A stretch of DNA of 46,441 nucleotides from Variovorax sp. (GCA_017744285.1 JAGIBP010000028.1:1-46441); one strand, 5' to 3'. Positions 22,780 to 31,476 are shown, numbered from the stretch's first letter. Notes: generated by a model from the letters alone, not told the origin. Program-made: numbers and translations.

Positions 22780-23502
22780 TCACCCGGCGGGGGCGGCGCC
22801 CAGCCCCGTGGACACGGCTCGCGCGGTGCGCGCGACCTCCTGCTCCTGTTCTGGCTTCAGGCGCTCGACCGGCATGGTCAGCGTGATTGCGCCCACGAGC
22901 TGGTCGCGTGCATCGAAGCACGGCGCCGAGATCCCGGCGAGCTGCGGCACGCGGTCGCCCTTGAGCACGGCGATGCGGTCCTTTCGCACCCGATCGTAGA
23001 GCGCCCCGCGCGCGCCCGAGAACGCCATGAGCACGCGCCCGCCGGCGCCGAGTTCGAGCGGCAACACCTCGCCGGCCTGGATGTGATCGCGCACCGGATT
23101 GGGCGAATTCACGCGGTACAGGCACAGGCGCGCGTCGCCCTGCCGCACATGGAAGGCCGCGCTCTCGCCGGTGGCGCGCACGAGGTCTCGCAACAGGGGC
23201 ATCACCAGCTCCTCCATCGAGAACGACTGGGCATAGACCGCGTGCAGCCGCGCCACCGCCGGCCCAAGCCGGTAGCGTCCGTCGGCGGTGCGCAGCACCC
23301 ATTGCGCGAACTGCAGCGAGGCCAGCATCCGCAGCACGGTGCTCTTGTGCTGGCGGGTGCGTTCGGCCAGGTCCTGCAGGCCGAGCGATTGATCGCCGGG
23401 CTGGAAGGCCCCCAGCAGCGAGAGCGCGCGGTCGACGGCGGCGGTGCCGCCGGGCGCGGCCCGTTCTTCGGCAAGAGAGGCGATCTGGGCTTTACGCGGC
23501 AT
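22780..23502 (-). CDS. IclR-family transcriptional regulator
   Basis: A 240-residue IclR regulator. The N-terminal winged helix-turn-helix is at about 20-80 (AVDRALSLLGAF, then LAERTRQHKSTVLRMLASLQ), and the C-terminal effector domain at about 90-235 ends ITLTMPVERL. It is divergent from the FAH-cupin-Bug-hydroxylase-lyase-CoA-transferase operon and shares an 81-bp intergenic region containing a long inverted repeat. It most likely controls that operon in response to an aromatic acid or pathway intermediate. Repressor or activator cannot be decided, though the repeat overlaps the likely operon promoter, favouring repression. Confidence 0.92.
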   Translation of the reverse strand: MPRKAQIASLAEERAAPGGTAAVDRALSLLGAFQPGDQSLGLQDLAERTRQHKSTVLRMLASLQFAQWVLRTADGRYRLGPAVARLHAVYAQSFSMEELVMPLLRDLVRATGESAAFHVRQGDARLCLYRVNSPNPVRDHIQAGEVLPLELGAGGRVLMAFSGARGALYDRVRKDRIAVLKGDRVPQLAGISAPCFDARDQLVGAITLTMPVERLKPEQEQEVARTARAVSTGLGAAPAG

Positions 23503-23524
23503 GGCAGGGCAGGTGGGAGTAGAA

Positions 23525-23559
23525 TTTTGTTAGAACGAACCAGATTCTATCTAACGAAA
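23525..23559. promoter_or_regulatory. Inverted-repeat operator and overlapping promoter for the aromatic-type operon
   Basis: TTTTGTTAGA (23525-23534) and TCTAACGAAA (23550-23559) form 10-bp arms with one mismatch and a 15-bp spacer, in an A/T-rich island unlike its surroundings. Within it, TTGTTA (23527-23532), 17 bp and TCTAAC (23550-23555) can serve as -35/-10 for the rightward operon starting at 23584. The likely binder is the divergent IclR regulator. Confidence 0.62.
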
Positions 23560-23583
23560 TCACTTAGGACAATCAGGAGATTC

Positions 23584-24477
23584 ATGAAAATCGCTCGCTT
23601 CAACGAGGGCCGCGTCGGCGTCGTGGTGGATGACCAGCATCTGGTGGACATCAGCGACCTGGCCGGCATGGACACCCACCAGTGGCCGCCGGTCGGTCCC
23701 ACTTCGCTGATCGCCCGCTTCGCCGAGCTGCGCCCGCGCATCGAGCAGGCCCTGGGCGACCTGCCGCGCATCGCCCTGGCCTCGGTCAAGCTGCAGACGC
23801 CGGTGCCCTGGCCCAACAAGGTGATCGCCTATCCGGTGAACTACCACGACCATGGCCGCGAGATGCAGGCCAACTACCGGGCCACGCACCAGGGCTTCTT
23901 CCTCAAGCCGAACTCGTCGCTCTCGGGCGCGGGCGAGCCGGTGGTGCTGCCCAACGTGCCCACGCGCGAGGTGCACCACGAGTCCGAACTGGCCATCGTG
24001 ATCGGCAAGGAAGCGCGCGGCATCCGCCGCGAGGACTGGAAGGACTACGTGTTCGGCTACGCCTGCCTGCTGGACATGGTCGTGCGCGGCCGCGAGGAGC
24101 GCGTGTTCCGCAAGGCCTACGACAGCTTCTGCCCGGTCGGCCCCTGGATCACCACCGCCGACGAGGTGGGCGACCCGACGAACCTCGAGATGGAGCTGTG
24201 GGTCAACGGCGAGAGCAAGCAGCATGCGAACACGCGCGACCTGGTGCTGGACATTCCCGGCATGGTCGAGATGGCGGCCGCGGTCATGACGCTCTACCCG
24301 GGCGACATCATCGCGACCGGCACGCCGGCGGGCGTGGGCCCGGTCCGCGCGGGCGACAAGGTCCGCATCCGCATCGAGCGCGTGGGCGAGATGACGGTGG
24401 ACGTGGTGCAAGGCACCCAGGGCGCCACCGCCGTCTTCGAGACGCCCTACACCCCGGACATCGTCAAGCAGAAATGA
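23584..24477 (+). CDS. Fumarylacetoacetate hydrolase (FAH) family protein
   Basis: A 297-residue FAH-fold hydrolase. The metal-binding core has KVIAYPVNYHDH near 80, HHESELAIVIGKEARGI, FGYACLLDMVVRGREER and the C-terminal GDIIATGTPAGVGPVRAGDK. In gentisate pathways this fold supplies maleylpyruvate or fumarylpyruvate hydrolase. Given the cupin dioxygenase in the next gene, cleavage of a ring-opened acylpyruvate is the best guess. No maleylpyruvate isomerase is nearby, so direct hydrolysis would be implied. Start ATG is preceded by CAGGAG. It overlaps the cupin gene by 4 bp (ATGA). Confidence 0.9.
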   Translation: MKIARFNEGRVGVVVDDQHLVDISDLAGMDTHQWPPVGPTSLIARFAELRPRIEQALGDLPRIALASVKLQTPVPWPNKVIAYPVNYHDHGREMQANYRATHQGFFLKPNSSLSGAGEPVVLPNVPTREVHHESELAIVIGKEARGIRREDWKDYVFGYACLLDMVVRGREERVFRKAYDSFCPVGPWITTADEVGDPTNLEMELWVNGESKQHANTRDLVLDIPGMVEMAAAVMTLYPGDIIATGTPAGVGPVRAGDKVRIRIERVGEMTVDVVQGTQGATAVFETPYTPDIVKQK

Positions 24478-25418
24478 GCACGTCCGCCGAACTCGAGGCG
24501 CTCTACGCGAAGATCTACGGCCTGCACATGGAAGGCGGCTGGCACCGCAAGGCGCCGGCGCTGTGGCCCGAGCCGCGCGCCAACTTCCATCCGAACCTGT
24601 GGCGCTATCGCGATGTGAAGCCGATCCTGGAGCAGGCCGGCGGCCTGGTCGACCATCGCATGGCCGATCGCCGCAACCTGACCATGACCAATCCGGTCGA
24701 GGGCAACCTCTACTCGACGGTGCGCACGCTGGTGGCGGCCTACCAGTCGATCAAGCCCGGCGAACAGGCCGAGGCGCACCGCCACACGCCGAGCGCGCTG
24801 CGCATCATCCTCGAAGGCCAGCGCAGCTTCACCGTGGTGAACGGCACGCGCGTGGAGATGCGCCCCGGGGACGTGCTGCTCACGCCGAGCTGGAGCTGGC
24901 ATTCGCACGAGGCCGTCGGCCCCGACGACTGCTTCTGGGTCGACGTGCTCGATGTGCCGCTGGTGCATCTGCTCGAGCCGATGTTCTTCGAGCGCCATCC
25001 CGACAAGTTCGAGGCGCAGGTGAGCGACGCGCAGGAAGCGCCGATCGCCTTCCGCTGGACCGATTCGCTGCGCCGGCTGGACGCGTCGGCGGCGGCGCCG
25101 GCGCACGGCACGGCCGAGCGTGAGATCGAGCTCGGTGCGCCGGCCATGAAGACCATCGCGATCCATGTGCAGCGCATGAGCGCGGGGTTCGCCTCGGCGA
25201 CCCATCGCTCCACCGCGAACGCCATCTACACCGTGCTCGATGGCGAGGGGACGACCCGGGCCGGCGAACGCGAGATGCACTGGCAGCTAGGCGACGTGTT
25301 CGCTGTTCCCGCATGGCAGGCCTATCGCCACGAGGTCTCGCGCGATGCGCACCTGGTGCGCGTGAGCGACGAGCCGGTCATGCGCGCCTTCGACCTGCTG
25401 CGAGAGCAGAACCTTTGA
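24474..25418 (+). CDS. Bicupin, gentisate 1,2-dioxygenase-like
   Basis: A 314-residue double-cupin protein similar to gentisate 1,2-dioxygenase and 1-hydroxy-2-naphthoate dioxygenase, which cleave the ring next to a carboxylate using Fe(II). The first cupin has the metal motif EAHRHTPSALRIILEG near 101-116 and a second His pair in WSWHSHEA. The start region GGWHRKAPALWPEP is typical of the family. The second cupin (THRSTANAIYTVLDGEG) lacks a full ligand set. It is slightly shorter than most gentisate dioxygenases (about 340-350). It sits between an FAH hydrolase and, two genes on, a flavin hydroxylase, which supports a gentisate-like substrate; a substituted gentisate is possible. Confidence 0.86.
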   Translation: MSTSAELEALYAKIYGLHMEGGWHRKAPALWPEPRANFHPNLWRYRDVKPILEQAGGLVDHRMADRRNLTMTNPVEGNLYSTVRTLVAAYQSIKPGEQAEAHRHTPSALRIILEGQRSFTVVNGTRVEMRPGDVLLTPSWSWHSHEAVGPDDCFWVDVLDVPLVHLLEPMFFERHPDKFEAQVSDAQEAPIAFRWTDSLRRLDASAAAPAHGTAEREIELGAPAMKTIAIHVQRMSAGFASATHRSTANAIYTVLDGEGTTRAGEREMHWQLGDVFAVPAWQAYRHEVSRDAHLVRVSDEPVMRAFDLLREQNL

Positions 25419-25462
25419 ATCCCGGGCGGCGCGCAAGCCGCTCCCATTTTTCGAGACACTCC

Positions 25463-26437
25463 GTGAACACCTTCCGCAAGACCCTCTCTTCCCTCCTGGT
25501 CGCGTGCGCCGCCGTCGCCGCGGCAACGGCGGCCCAGGCCGATGGCTATCCGAGCCGCACGATCCGCATCGTCACGCCCTACGACCCGGGCACCATGGTG
25601 GATGCCACCACGCGCCTGGTGGCCGATGAACTGGGCAAGAAATTCGGCCAGCCCGTCATCGTCGAGAACCGCACCGGCGGCATGGGCCTGATCGCCTTCA
25701 ATGCGCTCAAGAGCGCGCCGGCTGACGGCTACACGCTGATGACGGACACGCCCGCCTCGGCCATCAACCCGTCGCTCAACCCGGCGGCCAAGTACAACCC
25801 CAAGACCGAGATCGCGCCGATCGCGCAGTTCATGAAGCTGCCCTTCGTCATCGCGGCCAGCCCCGAACTCAAGCTGAAGTCGGCGGCCGAGCTGGTGGCC
25901 ATGGTTAAGAAGAACCCCGATGCGATCAACGTCGCGGTGGCCGGCACGTCGACCGGCCTGGTCGGCGACCTGTTCGCGCAGCAGAACGGCGTCAAGTTCA
26001 ACAACATCAACTACAAGGGCGCGGGCGCGGCGATGATGGCCGTGCTCAAGAACGAAGGCCAGGTGATCTTCCTGGACGCGGCCAATCTCTCGCAGTACAT
26101 CAACGACGACAAGATGACCGGCCTGCTGATCACCTCGGAGGAGCGTTCGCCCGTGCTCAAGCAGGTGCCGACCGCCAAGGAAGCGGGCTACGGCAGCTTC
26201 GACGCAAGCACCTGGTTCGGCCTCTTCGCCAAGGCCGGCGTGCCCAAGGACGTGCAGGAGAAGCTCAACGCGGCGGTGCGCGAGGTGATGGCCACGCCGC
26301 GCATGCAGGAATACCTGAAGCAGCGCGGGGCGACCTCCACCAACATGACGACGGCGCAGTTCCATGACTTCTTCGACAAGGAAGTCGACCGCTGGGCGCA
26401 GGTGATCAAGGCGGCCGACGTGAAGGGGGCCAAGTGA
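25463..26437 (+). CDS. Bug (TctC)-family periplasmic solute-binding protein
   Basis: A 324-residue secreted receptor of the tripartite tricarboxylate transporter (Bug) family, very abundant in Burkholderiales. The signal peptide ends at AQA near residue 28. The mature start is YPSRTIRIVTPYDPGTMVD, then VIVENRTGGMG, and INYKGAGAAMMAVL in the ligand-binding part. The GTG start at 25463 is the best candidate. No TctA/TctB membrane genes are present, which is normal for orphan Bug receptors. Its place between two catabolic enzymes suggests that it binds the aromatic acid degraded by this operon. The stop overlaps the monooxygenase start (TGATG). Confidence 0.92.
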   Translation: MNTFRKTLSSLLVACAAVAAATAAQADGYPSRTIRIVTPYDPGTMVDATTRLVADELGKKFGQPVIVENRTGGMGLIAFNALKSAPADGYTLMTDTPASAINPSLNPAAKYNPKTEIAPIAQFMKLPFVIAASPELKLKSAAELVAMVKKNPDAINVAVAGTSTGLVGDLFAQQNGVKFNNINYKGAGAAMMAVLKNEGQVIFLDAANLSQYINDDKMTGLLITSEERSPVLKQVPTAKEAGYGSFDASTWFGLFAKAGVPKDVQEKLNAAVREVMATPRMQEYLKQRGATSTNMTTAQFHDFFDKEVDRWAQVIKAADVKGAK

Positions 26438-27639
26438 TGGCGGCGCCCCTGCGTGTCCTCATCGCCGGCGGCGGCATCGGCGGGCTCGCGGCCGCGATCG
26501 CCCTGCTGCAGCGCGGCATCGACGTCGACGTCTACGAACAGGCGCCCGAGCTCAAGGAAGTCGGCGCCGGCATCCAGATCAGCCCCAACGGCAACAAGGT
26601 GCTGGACCAGCTGGGCGTGTTCCAGCAGCTCAAGGCGCTCTCGTGCGACCCGGTGCGCAAGGAGTTCCGCCTCTGGAGCACCGGCAAGCCGTGGCCGATG
26701 TTCAGCCTCGGCAAGACCGTCATCGAGAAGTACGGCTACCCCTACCTGACGGTCTACCGCCCCGACCTGCACGGCGCCCTCGCCGACCGCGTGCGGGCGC
26801 TCAAGGCCGACGCGATCCATCTCGGCCGCGCCGTCGCGGGCTGCGAGCAGGACGCCTCGGGCGTCACGCTTGTGCTCGGCAATGGCGAGCGCGTGCGCGG
26901 CGATGCGCTGATCGGCGCGGACGGCGTGCGCTCTGTGGTGCGCAACACGCTCTGGGGCCCCACCGACCCAGCCTTCTCGGGCATGGTCACCTGGCGCGGC
27001 CTGATCCCGATGGAGACGCTGCCGGAGCACCTGCGTGCCCCGGTCGGCTCGACCTGGATCGGCCCGGGCGCCCACGTGGTGAGCTATCCGCTGCACGGCT
27101 CGAAGATCATGAACTTCGTCGCGACGATCGAAGGCAAGACCTGGGATGCCGCCGCCGGCTCGATGCCCGGCACGCACGAGGAATGCCTGTCCGATTTCAA
27201 GGGCTGGCACGAGGACATCCAGACCATGATCCGCCTGTGCCCCTCGCTCCTGAAGTGGGCGCTGATGCAGCGCGATCCGATCCCGCAGTGGACCCAGGGC
27301 CGCATCTCCCTGCTGGGCGACGCCGCGCATGCCACCCTGCCGTTCCTGGCCCAGGGGGCGGTGCATTCGATCGAGGATGGCACGGTGCTCGCGCGCTGCC
27401 TGGAAGGCGCTGCCAGCGATGCGGTGGCGCCTGCACTGCAGCGCTACGAAGCCGCTCGCATCGAGCGCACCAGCCGCATGGTGCGCGGCGCCACCGCCAA
27501 CACCGAGCGCTTCCACAGCCCCGAGCTGGCGACCGAGCAAACCGCCGAGCAGTACCTGCAGCGCGAGTGGAGCGCCAATCCCATCTTCGAGCGCTACGAC
27601 TGGCTCTACGCCTACGACGCCAACACCGCCACGATCTGA
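26437..27639 (+). CDS. FAD-dependent monooxygenase, 3-hydroxybenzoate 6-hydroxylase/salicylate hydroxylase type
   Basis: A 400-residue single-component flavin aromatic hydroxylase. The FAD motif is LIAGGGIGGLAAAIALL near 8-24, the DG motif is GADGVRSVVRNTLWG, and the GD motif is LLGDAAHATLPFLAQGA, with the loop that closes over FAD. The general form matches 3-hydroxybenzoate 6-hydroxylase and salicylate 1-hydroxylase, which act on hydroxybenzoates with NAD(P)H and O2. Next to a gentisate-dioxygenase-like cupin, para-hydroxylation of a 3-hydroxybenzoate to a gentisate is the coherent reading. ATG 26437 overlaps the Bug stop; a GTG one codon upstream is possible. Confidence 0.9.
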   Translation: MAAPLRVLIAGGGIGGLAAAIALLQRGIDVDVYEQAPELKEVGAGIQISPNGNKVLDQLGVFQQLKALSCDPVRKEFRLWSTGKPWPMFSLGKTVIEKYGYPYLTVYRPDLHGALADRVRALKADAIHLGRAVAGCEQDASGVTLVLGNGERVRGDALIGADGVRSVVRNTLWGPTDPAFSGMVTWRGLIPMETLPEHLRAPVGSTWIGPGAHVVSYPLHGSKIMNFVATIEGKTWDAAAGSMPGTHEECLSDFKGWHEDIQTMIRLCPSLLKWALMQRDPIPQWTQGRISLLGDAAHATLPFLAQGAVHSIEDGTVLARCLEGAASDAVAPALQRYEAARIERTSRMVRGATANTERFHSPELATEQTAEQYLQREWSANPIFERYDWLYAYDANTATI

Positions 27640-27646
27640 CCCCTGC

Positions 27647-28594
27647 ATGAGCCCATCCCCTGACACCATCCTCGTGAGCGAGGTCGGCCCGCGCGACGGC
27701 CTGCAATCCATCGCCCGCACCATGCCCACGCCGGACAAGCTGCGCTGGATCGATGCGCTGCACGCCGCCGGCGTGCGCGAGATCGAGGTCGGTTCCTTCG
27801 TTCCCCCCGCGCTGCTGCCGCAGATGGCGGACGCGCGCGAGCTCGTCGTCCATGCGCGGTCGCTTCCCGGGCTCCAGGTCGCCGCGCTCGCGCCCAACCT
27901 GCGCGGCGCGCAGGCGGCGTTCGAAGCCGGCGTGCACAAGCTGACCATCCCCGTCTCGGTGACCGAGGCGCATTCGCTCGCGAACGTGCGCAAGACGCAC
28001 GAGCAGGTCTTCGCTGAGCTGGCGGCGATCGCCGCGCTCAAGCGCGACCGGTACCCGCACGTCGAACTCGAGGCCGGGCTCTCGGTGGCCTTCGGCTGCA
28101 CGCTGCAGGGCGCAGTGAGCGACGACGAGACCATGCGCATGGTCGATCGAGCCGCCGAGGCCGGCGCGGACGTGATCGGCCTGTCCGACACCAGCGGCTA
28201 CGCCGAGCCGCGCCAGGTGCGGCGCCTGTTCCGCAAACTGCAGGACGCGGTCGGCGCCAAGGCCGGCGGGGCGCATTTCCACAACACGCGCGGCCAGGGG
28301 CTGGCCAACGTGCTCGCCGCGCTCGACGTCGGCGTCACCACCTTCGATGCCAGCCAGGGCGGCATCGGCGGCTGCCCGTATGCACCGGGCGCGAGCGGCA
28401 ACATCGTCACCGAAGACCTCGTGTACCTGCTCGAAGCGATGGGCTTTGCCACCGGCATCGACATCGAAGGCCTGATCGCCGCGCGGGGCATCCTGCAGCA
28501 GGCGCTGGAAGGCGAGCCGCTGTACGGCATGGTGCCCGACGCCGGGCTGCCCAAGGGCTTCCGCTACGCCGACGCCAAGGCGGTGCACGCATGA
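27647..28594 (+). CDS. HMG-CoA lyase family protein (possible citramalyl-CoA lyase)
   Basis: A 315-residue TIM-barrel lyase. The N-terminal metal motif is SEVGPRDGLQ, the middle has GLSVAFGCTLQG and GLSDTSGYAEP, then AHFHNTRGQGLANVLAAL. The signature loop GGIGGCPYAPGASGNIVTED carries the catalytic Cys. The family cleaves HMG-CoA to acetyl-CoA and acetoacetate; in Chloroflexus a member cleaves (R)-citramalyl-CoA to acetyl-CoA and pyruvate. No leucine-degradation genes are nearby, and the next gene is a class III CoA-transferase, so a CoA ester from the aromatic pathway is more likely here. It starts 7 bp after the hydroxylase and overlaps the next gene by 4 bp. Confidence 0.88.
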   Translation: MSPSPDTILVSEVGPRDGLQSIARTMPTPDKLRWIDALHAAGVREIEVGSFVPPALLPQMADARELVVHARSLPGLQVAALAPNLRGAQAAFEAGVHKLTIPVSVTEAHSLANVRKTHEQVFAELAAIAALKRDRYPHVELEAGLSVAFGCTLQGAVSDDETMRMVDRAAEAGADVIGLSDTSGYAEPRQVRRLFRKLQDAVGAKAGGAHFHNTRGQGLANVLAALDVGVTTFDASQGGIGGCPYAPGASGNIVTEDLVYLLEAMGFATGIDIEGLIAARGILQQALEGEPLYGMVPDAGLPKGFRYADAKAVHA

Positions 28595-29784
28595 ACCAGG
28601 CGCAACAGGAACGCAAGCTGCCGCTGGCCGGCGTGCGGGTGGTCGAGCTCACGCACATGGTGATGGGCCCGAGCTGCGGGATGATCCTGGCCGACCTTGG
28701 CGCCGAGGTGATCAAGGTCGAACCGCTGCAGGGCGACGCGACGCGGCGCCTGCTCGGTTCGGGCGCGGGCTTCTTCCCGATGTTCAACCGCAACAAGAAG
28801 AGCATCGCGGTGGACCTCGCGGACCCGCGCGGGCGCGAGGTCGTGCTCAAGCTGCTGGCCACGGCCGACGTCTTCAGCGAGAACTTCAAGAACGGCAGCA
28901 TGGAGCGCATGGGCCTGGACTACCCGAGCCTGTCGCGCCTGAACCCGCGGCTGGTCTATGTGTCGCACAAGGGCTTCCTGCCCGGCCCGTACGAATCGCG
29001 CACCGCGCTCGACGAGGTGGTGCAGATGATGGGCGGCCTCGCCTACATGACGGGACGGCCCGGGGATCCGCTGCGCGCCGGCGCTTCGGTCAACGACATC
29101 ATGGGCGGCATGTTCGGCGCCATCGGCGTGCTGGCGGCGCTGCGCGCGCGGGAGGAGACGGGCCAGGGGCAGGAGGTGCTCTCCTCGCTCTACGAGAACA
29201 ACATCCTGCTCGTGGCGACCCACATGCTGCAGTACGCGATGACCGGCAAGCCGGCCGCGCCGATGCCGGCGCGCGTGTCGGCGTGGGGCATCTATGACGT
29301 CTTCTCCGTCAAGGACGACGAGCAGATCTTCCTGGCCATCGTGTCCGACACGCAGTGGAAGAGCTTCTGCGAGGCCTTCCAGATGCCCGACCTGCGCGAC
29401 GACCCGCGACTGGCCAGCAACAACCTGCGTGTGACCGCGCGCGCGTGGATGATGCCGCTGCTGCGCGAACGCCTGGGCGGCCTGCCGGCTGCCGAGATCG
29501 CGGCGCGCTTCGAACGCGCGGGCCTGCCCTATGCGCCGATCAAGGCGCCGCACGAGCTGCTGGACGATCCGCACCTGACCGCGACCGGCGGTCTGGCGCC
29601 GATGCAGCTGCCCGACGGCAAGCAGGTCAGCGCACCCTTGCTGCCGCTGATGCTGGGTCGCGAGCGCCTGCCGGTGCGCGCGGCGCCGCCGGCCATCGGC
29701 GCGCATACCGACGAGGTGCTGCAGGGGCTCGGCCTTGACGCGGCGACGCTGCACGCGCTGCGTGAAGCCAAGGTGCTCGGCTAG
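28591..29784 (+). CDS. CaiB/BaiF family (class III) CoA-transferase
   Basis: A 397-residue formyl-CoA-transferase-type enzyme. It contains VVELTHMVMGPSCGMILADL, GAEVIKVEPLQGDATR, NRNKKSIAVDLADPRGRE and the catalytic aspartate Asp141 in TALDEVVQMMGGL, with FAPIK-like PYAPIKAPHELLDDPH near the end. Family members move CoA from succinyl-CoA or another donor to a carboxylic acid. Encoded directly after an HMG-CoA-lyase-like protein, it may activate the acid that the lyase cleaves, as succinyl-CoA:citramalate CoA-transferase does in Chloroflexus. It is the last gene of the operon and is followed by a strong bidirectional hairpin. Confidence 0.92.
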   Translation: MNQAQQERKLPLAGVRVVELTHMVMGPSCGMILADLGAEVIKVEPLQGDATRRLLGSGAGFFPMFNRNKKSIAVDLADPRGREVVLKLLATADVFSENFKNGSMERMGLDYPSLSRLNPRLVYVSHKGFLPGPYESRTALDEVVQMMGGLAYMTGRPGDPLRAGASVNDIMGGMFGAIGVLAALRAREETGQGQEVLSSLYENNILLVATHMLQYAMTGKPAAPMPARVSAWGIYDVFSVKDDEQIFLAIVSDTQWKSFCEAFQMPDLRDDPRLASNNLRVTARAWMMPLLRERLGGLPAAEIAARFERAGLPYAPIKAPHELLDDPHLTATGGLAPMQLPDGKQVSAPLLPLMLGRERLPVRAAPPAIGAHTDEVLQGLGLDAATLHALREAKVLG

Positions 29785-29793
29785 AAAAGCACC

Positions 29794-29822
29794 GGCCGAG
29801 GGCGCGAGCCCCGCCCTCGGCC
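29794..29822. terminator. Bidirectional terminator-like hairpin between convergent genes
   Basis: Perfect 11-bp stem GGCCGAGGGCG (29794-29804), 7-nt loop, CGCCCTCGGCC (29812-29822). It lies between the CoA-transferase stop (29784) and the acr3 stop (29867). On the minus strand it is followed by GGTGCTTTTCT, giving a T-run suitable for stopping the arsenic operon; on the plus strand no T-run follows. Confidence 0.75.
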
Positions 29823-29866
29823 CTCGACATGGCCTTCGCGTCTCGAGCAGTTTGGCGGTGCCCGCG

Positions 29867-30955
29867 TCAGCGTGTTGCAGCCGTGTCGGATGCTGATGGG
29901 CCGGCTTCGTACCACCCTTGCGTGCGGTTCACGAACGCGACGACCGCGAGCATGACCGGCACCTCGATGAGGACGCCGACGACCGTGGCCAGCGCCGCGC
30001 CGGACTGGAAGCCGAAGAGGCTGATGGCCGTGGCGACCGCGAGCTCGAAGAAGTTGCTCGCGCCGATCAATGCCGAGGGACCGGCCACGCAGTGCTTCAC
30101 TCCGAGCCTGCGATTGAGCAGGTAAGCCAGGCCCGAGTTGAAGACCACCTGGATCAGGATGGGCACCGCGAGCATCGCAATGACCAGGGGCTGGTCCAGG
30201 ATGGCCTCACCCTGGAACGCGAACAGCAGGACCAGCGTCAGGAGCAGGGCCGTGATGGACAGCGGGCCCAGCCTGGCCACCACGCCCTGGAAGTGCCCGA
30301 TGCCTCGGCGCAGAAGCGCCCTGCGCCAGAACTGGGAGACGGCGACCGGCACCACGATGTACAGGCCCACCGAGACCAGCAGGGTGTCCCACGGAACGGA
30401 GATGGACGACAGCCCCAGCAGCAGTGCGACGATGGGCGCGAAGGCCACGACCATGATGGCGTCGTTCAGCGCCACCTGTGACAGCGTGAAGTACGGGTCC
30501 CCCTTGCACAACTGGCTCCAGACGAAAACCATCGCGGTGCAAGGCGCGGCCGCGAGAAGGATGAGCCCGGCCACATAGCTGTCGAGCTGCTCCGCTGGCA
30601 GATGCGAGGCGAAGACATGGCGGATGAAGATCCAGCCCAGCAGCGCCATCGAGAACGGCTTGACTGCCCAATTGACGAACAGCGTGACGCCGATGCCGCG
30701 CCAGTGCGAGGTCACTTGGCCGAGGGCGCCGAAGTCGATCTTCAGAAGCATCGGAACGATCATGACCCAGATGAGCAAGCCCACCGGGATGTTCACCTTG
30801 GCCACTTCGAGGCTGGCCACTGCTTTCGAGAAGCCAGGCAGCACTTGGCCAATGGCGATGCCGACGACGATGCACAAGGCCACCCACACGGTGAGGTAGC
30901 GCTCGAAGAAACTGAAGACGGGCTTGGCAGGTGCCCCGGCAGCGAGGGTGGACAT
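29867..30955 (-). CDS. acr3: Arsenite efflux transporter ACR3
   Basis: A 362-residue, ten-helix arsenite permease. It has FFERYLTVWVALCIVVGIA at the start, VGLLIWVMIVPMLLKIDF, the essential cysteine Cys139 in AAPCTAMVFVWSQL, and GASNFFELAVATAISLFG near the C-terminus. It exports As(III) using the proton gradient. It is the last gene of the arsR operon, starting 7 bp after arsC, and follows ArsC as expected: arsenate is reduced, then arsenite is expelled. Confidence 0.95.
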   Translation of the reverse strand: MSTLAAGAPAKPVFSFFERYLTVWVALCIVVGIAIGQVLPGFSKAVASLEVAKVNIPVGLLIWVMIVPMLLKIDFGALGQVTSHWRGIGVTLFVNWAVKPFSMALLGWIFIRHVFASHLPAEQLDSYVAGLILLAAAPCTAMVFVWSQLCKGDPYFTLSQVALNDAIMVVAFAPIVALLLGLSSISVPWDTLLVSVGLYIVVPVAVSQFWRRALLRRGIGHFQGVVARLGPLSITALLLTLVLLFAFQGEAILDQPLVIAMLAVPILIQVVFNSGLAYLLNRRLGVKHCVAGPSALIGASNFFELAVATAISLFGFQSGAALATVVGVLIEVPVMLAVVAFVNRTQGWYEAGPSASDTAATR

Positions 30956-30962
30956 CAGAAAG

Positions 30963-31451
30963 CTAGGTCTTTGAAATTCGGACGAGGTCAGCCTGCAGTT
31001 CGGCGTGGTCGAGGTCGGCCAGGGGAAGCGCCAGCAGCTGCAGCATGCGGTAGCCGATCGCTTGGCGTGTGAGCTCGAACGCGTTGGCCTTATCCGCTTC
31101 GGGCGCGTTCGACGGGTCCGGGTAGCCCCAATGGACTTTGACGGGGCTGCCGGGCCAATAAGGGCACTGCTCGGCTGCAGCGCTGTCGCACACGGTGATG
31201 ACGATGTGCATCTGCGGTGCCGCGTCGCCGGTGAACTCGTCCCAACTCTTGCTTCGGTAGCCCTCGGTGTCAACCCCGGCGGCCTGGAGCGCCATCAGGG
31301 CACGAGGGTTGATGCGGCCGCTCGGGGAACTGCCCGCGCTGAACGCCCTCACATCCTTGCCGAGAAGCCTGGCCCAATGGTTGAGCATTCCTTCGGCAAG
31401 CACGCTGCGCGCCGAGTTATGGGTGCAGAGAACGAGTACGTTGACAGTCAT
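30963..31451 (-). CDS. arsC: Arsenate reductase, low-molecular-weight phosphatase type
   Basis: A 162-residue reductase converting arsenate to arsenite. The P-loop Cys9-THNSA-Arg15 lies in VLCTHNSARSVLAEGML; SAGSSPSGRINPRAL and the MHIVITVCDSAAAEQCPYWPG stretch (read in parts) show the second cysteine region near 118-125. The fold is that of low-molecular-weight tyrosine phosphatases, and the enzyme usually recycles through glutaredoxin or thioredoxin. The ATG at 31451 matches the family start; an upstream extension is not needed. It lies 25 bp downstream of the shortened arsI-like gene in the arsR operon. Confidence 0.93.
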   Translation of the reverse strand: MTVNVLVLCTHNSARSVLAEGMLNHWARLLGKDVRAFSAGSSPSGRINPRALMALQAAGVDTEGYRSKSWDEFTGDAAPQMHIVITVCDSAAAEQCPYWPGSPVKVHWGYPDPSNAPEADKANAFELTRQAIGYRMLQLLALPLADLDHAELQADLVRISKT

Positions 31452-31476
31452 GGCTCGGCGCGTCGCGCGGTGCCCA

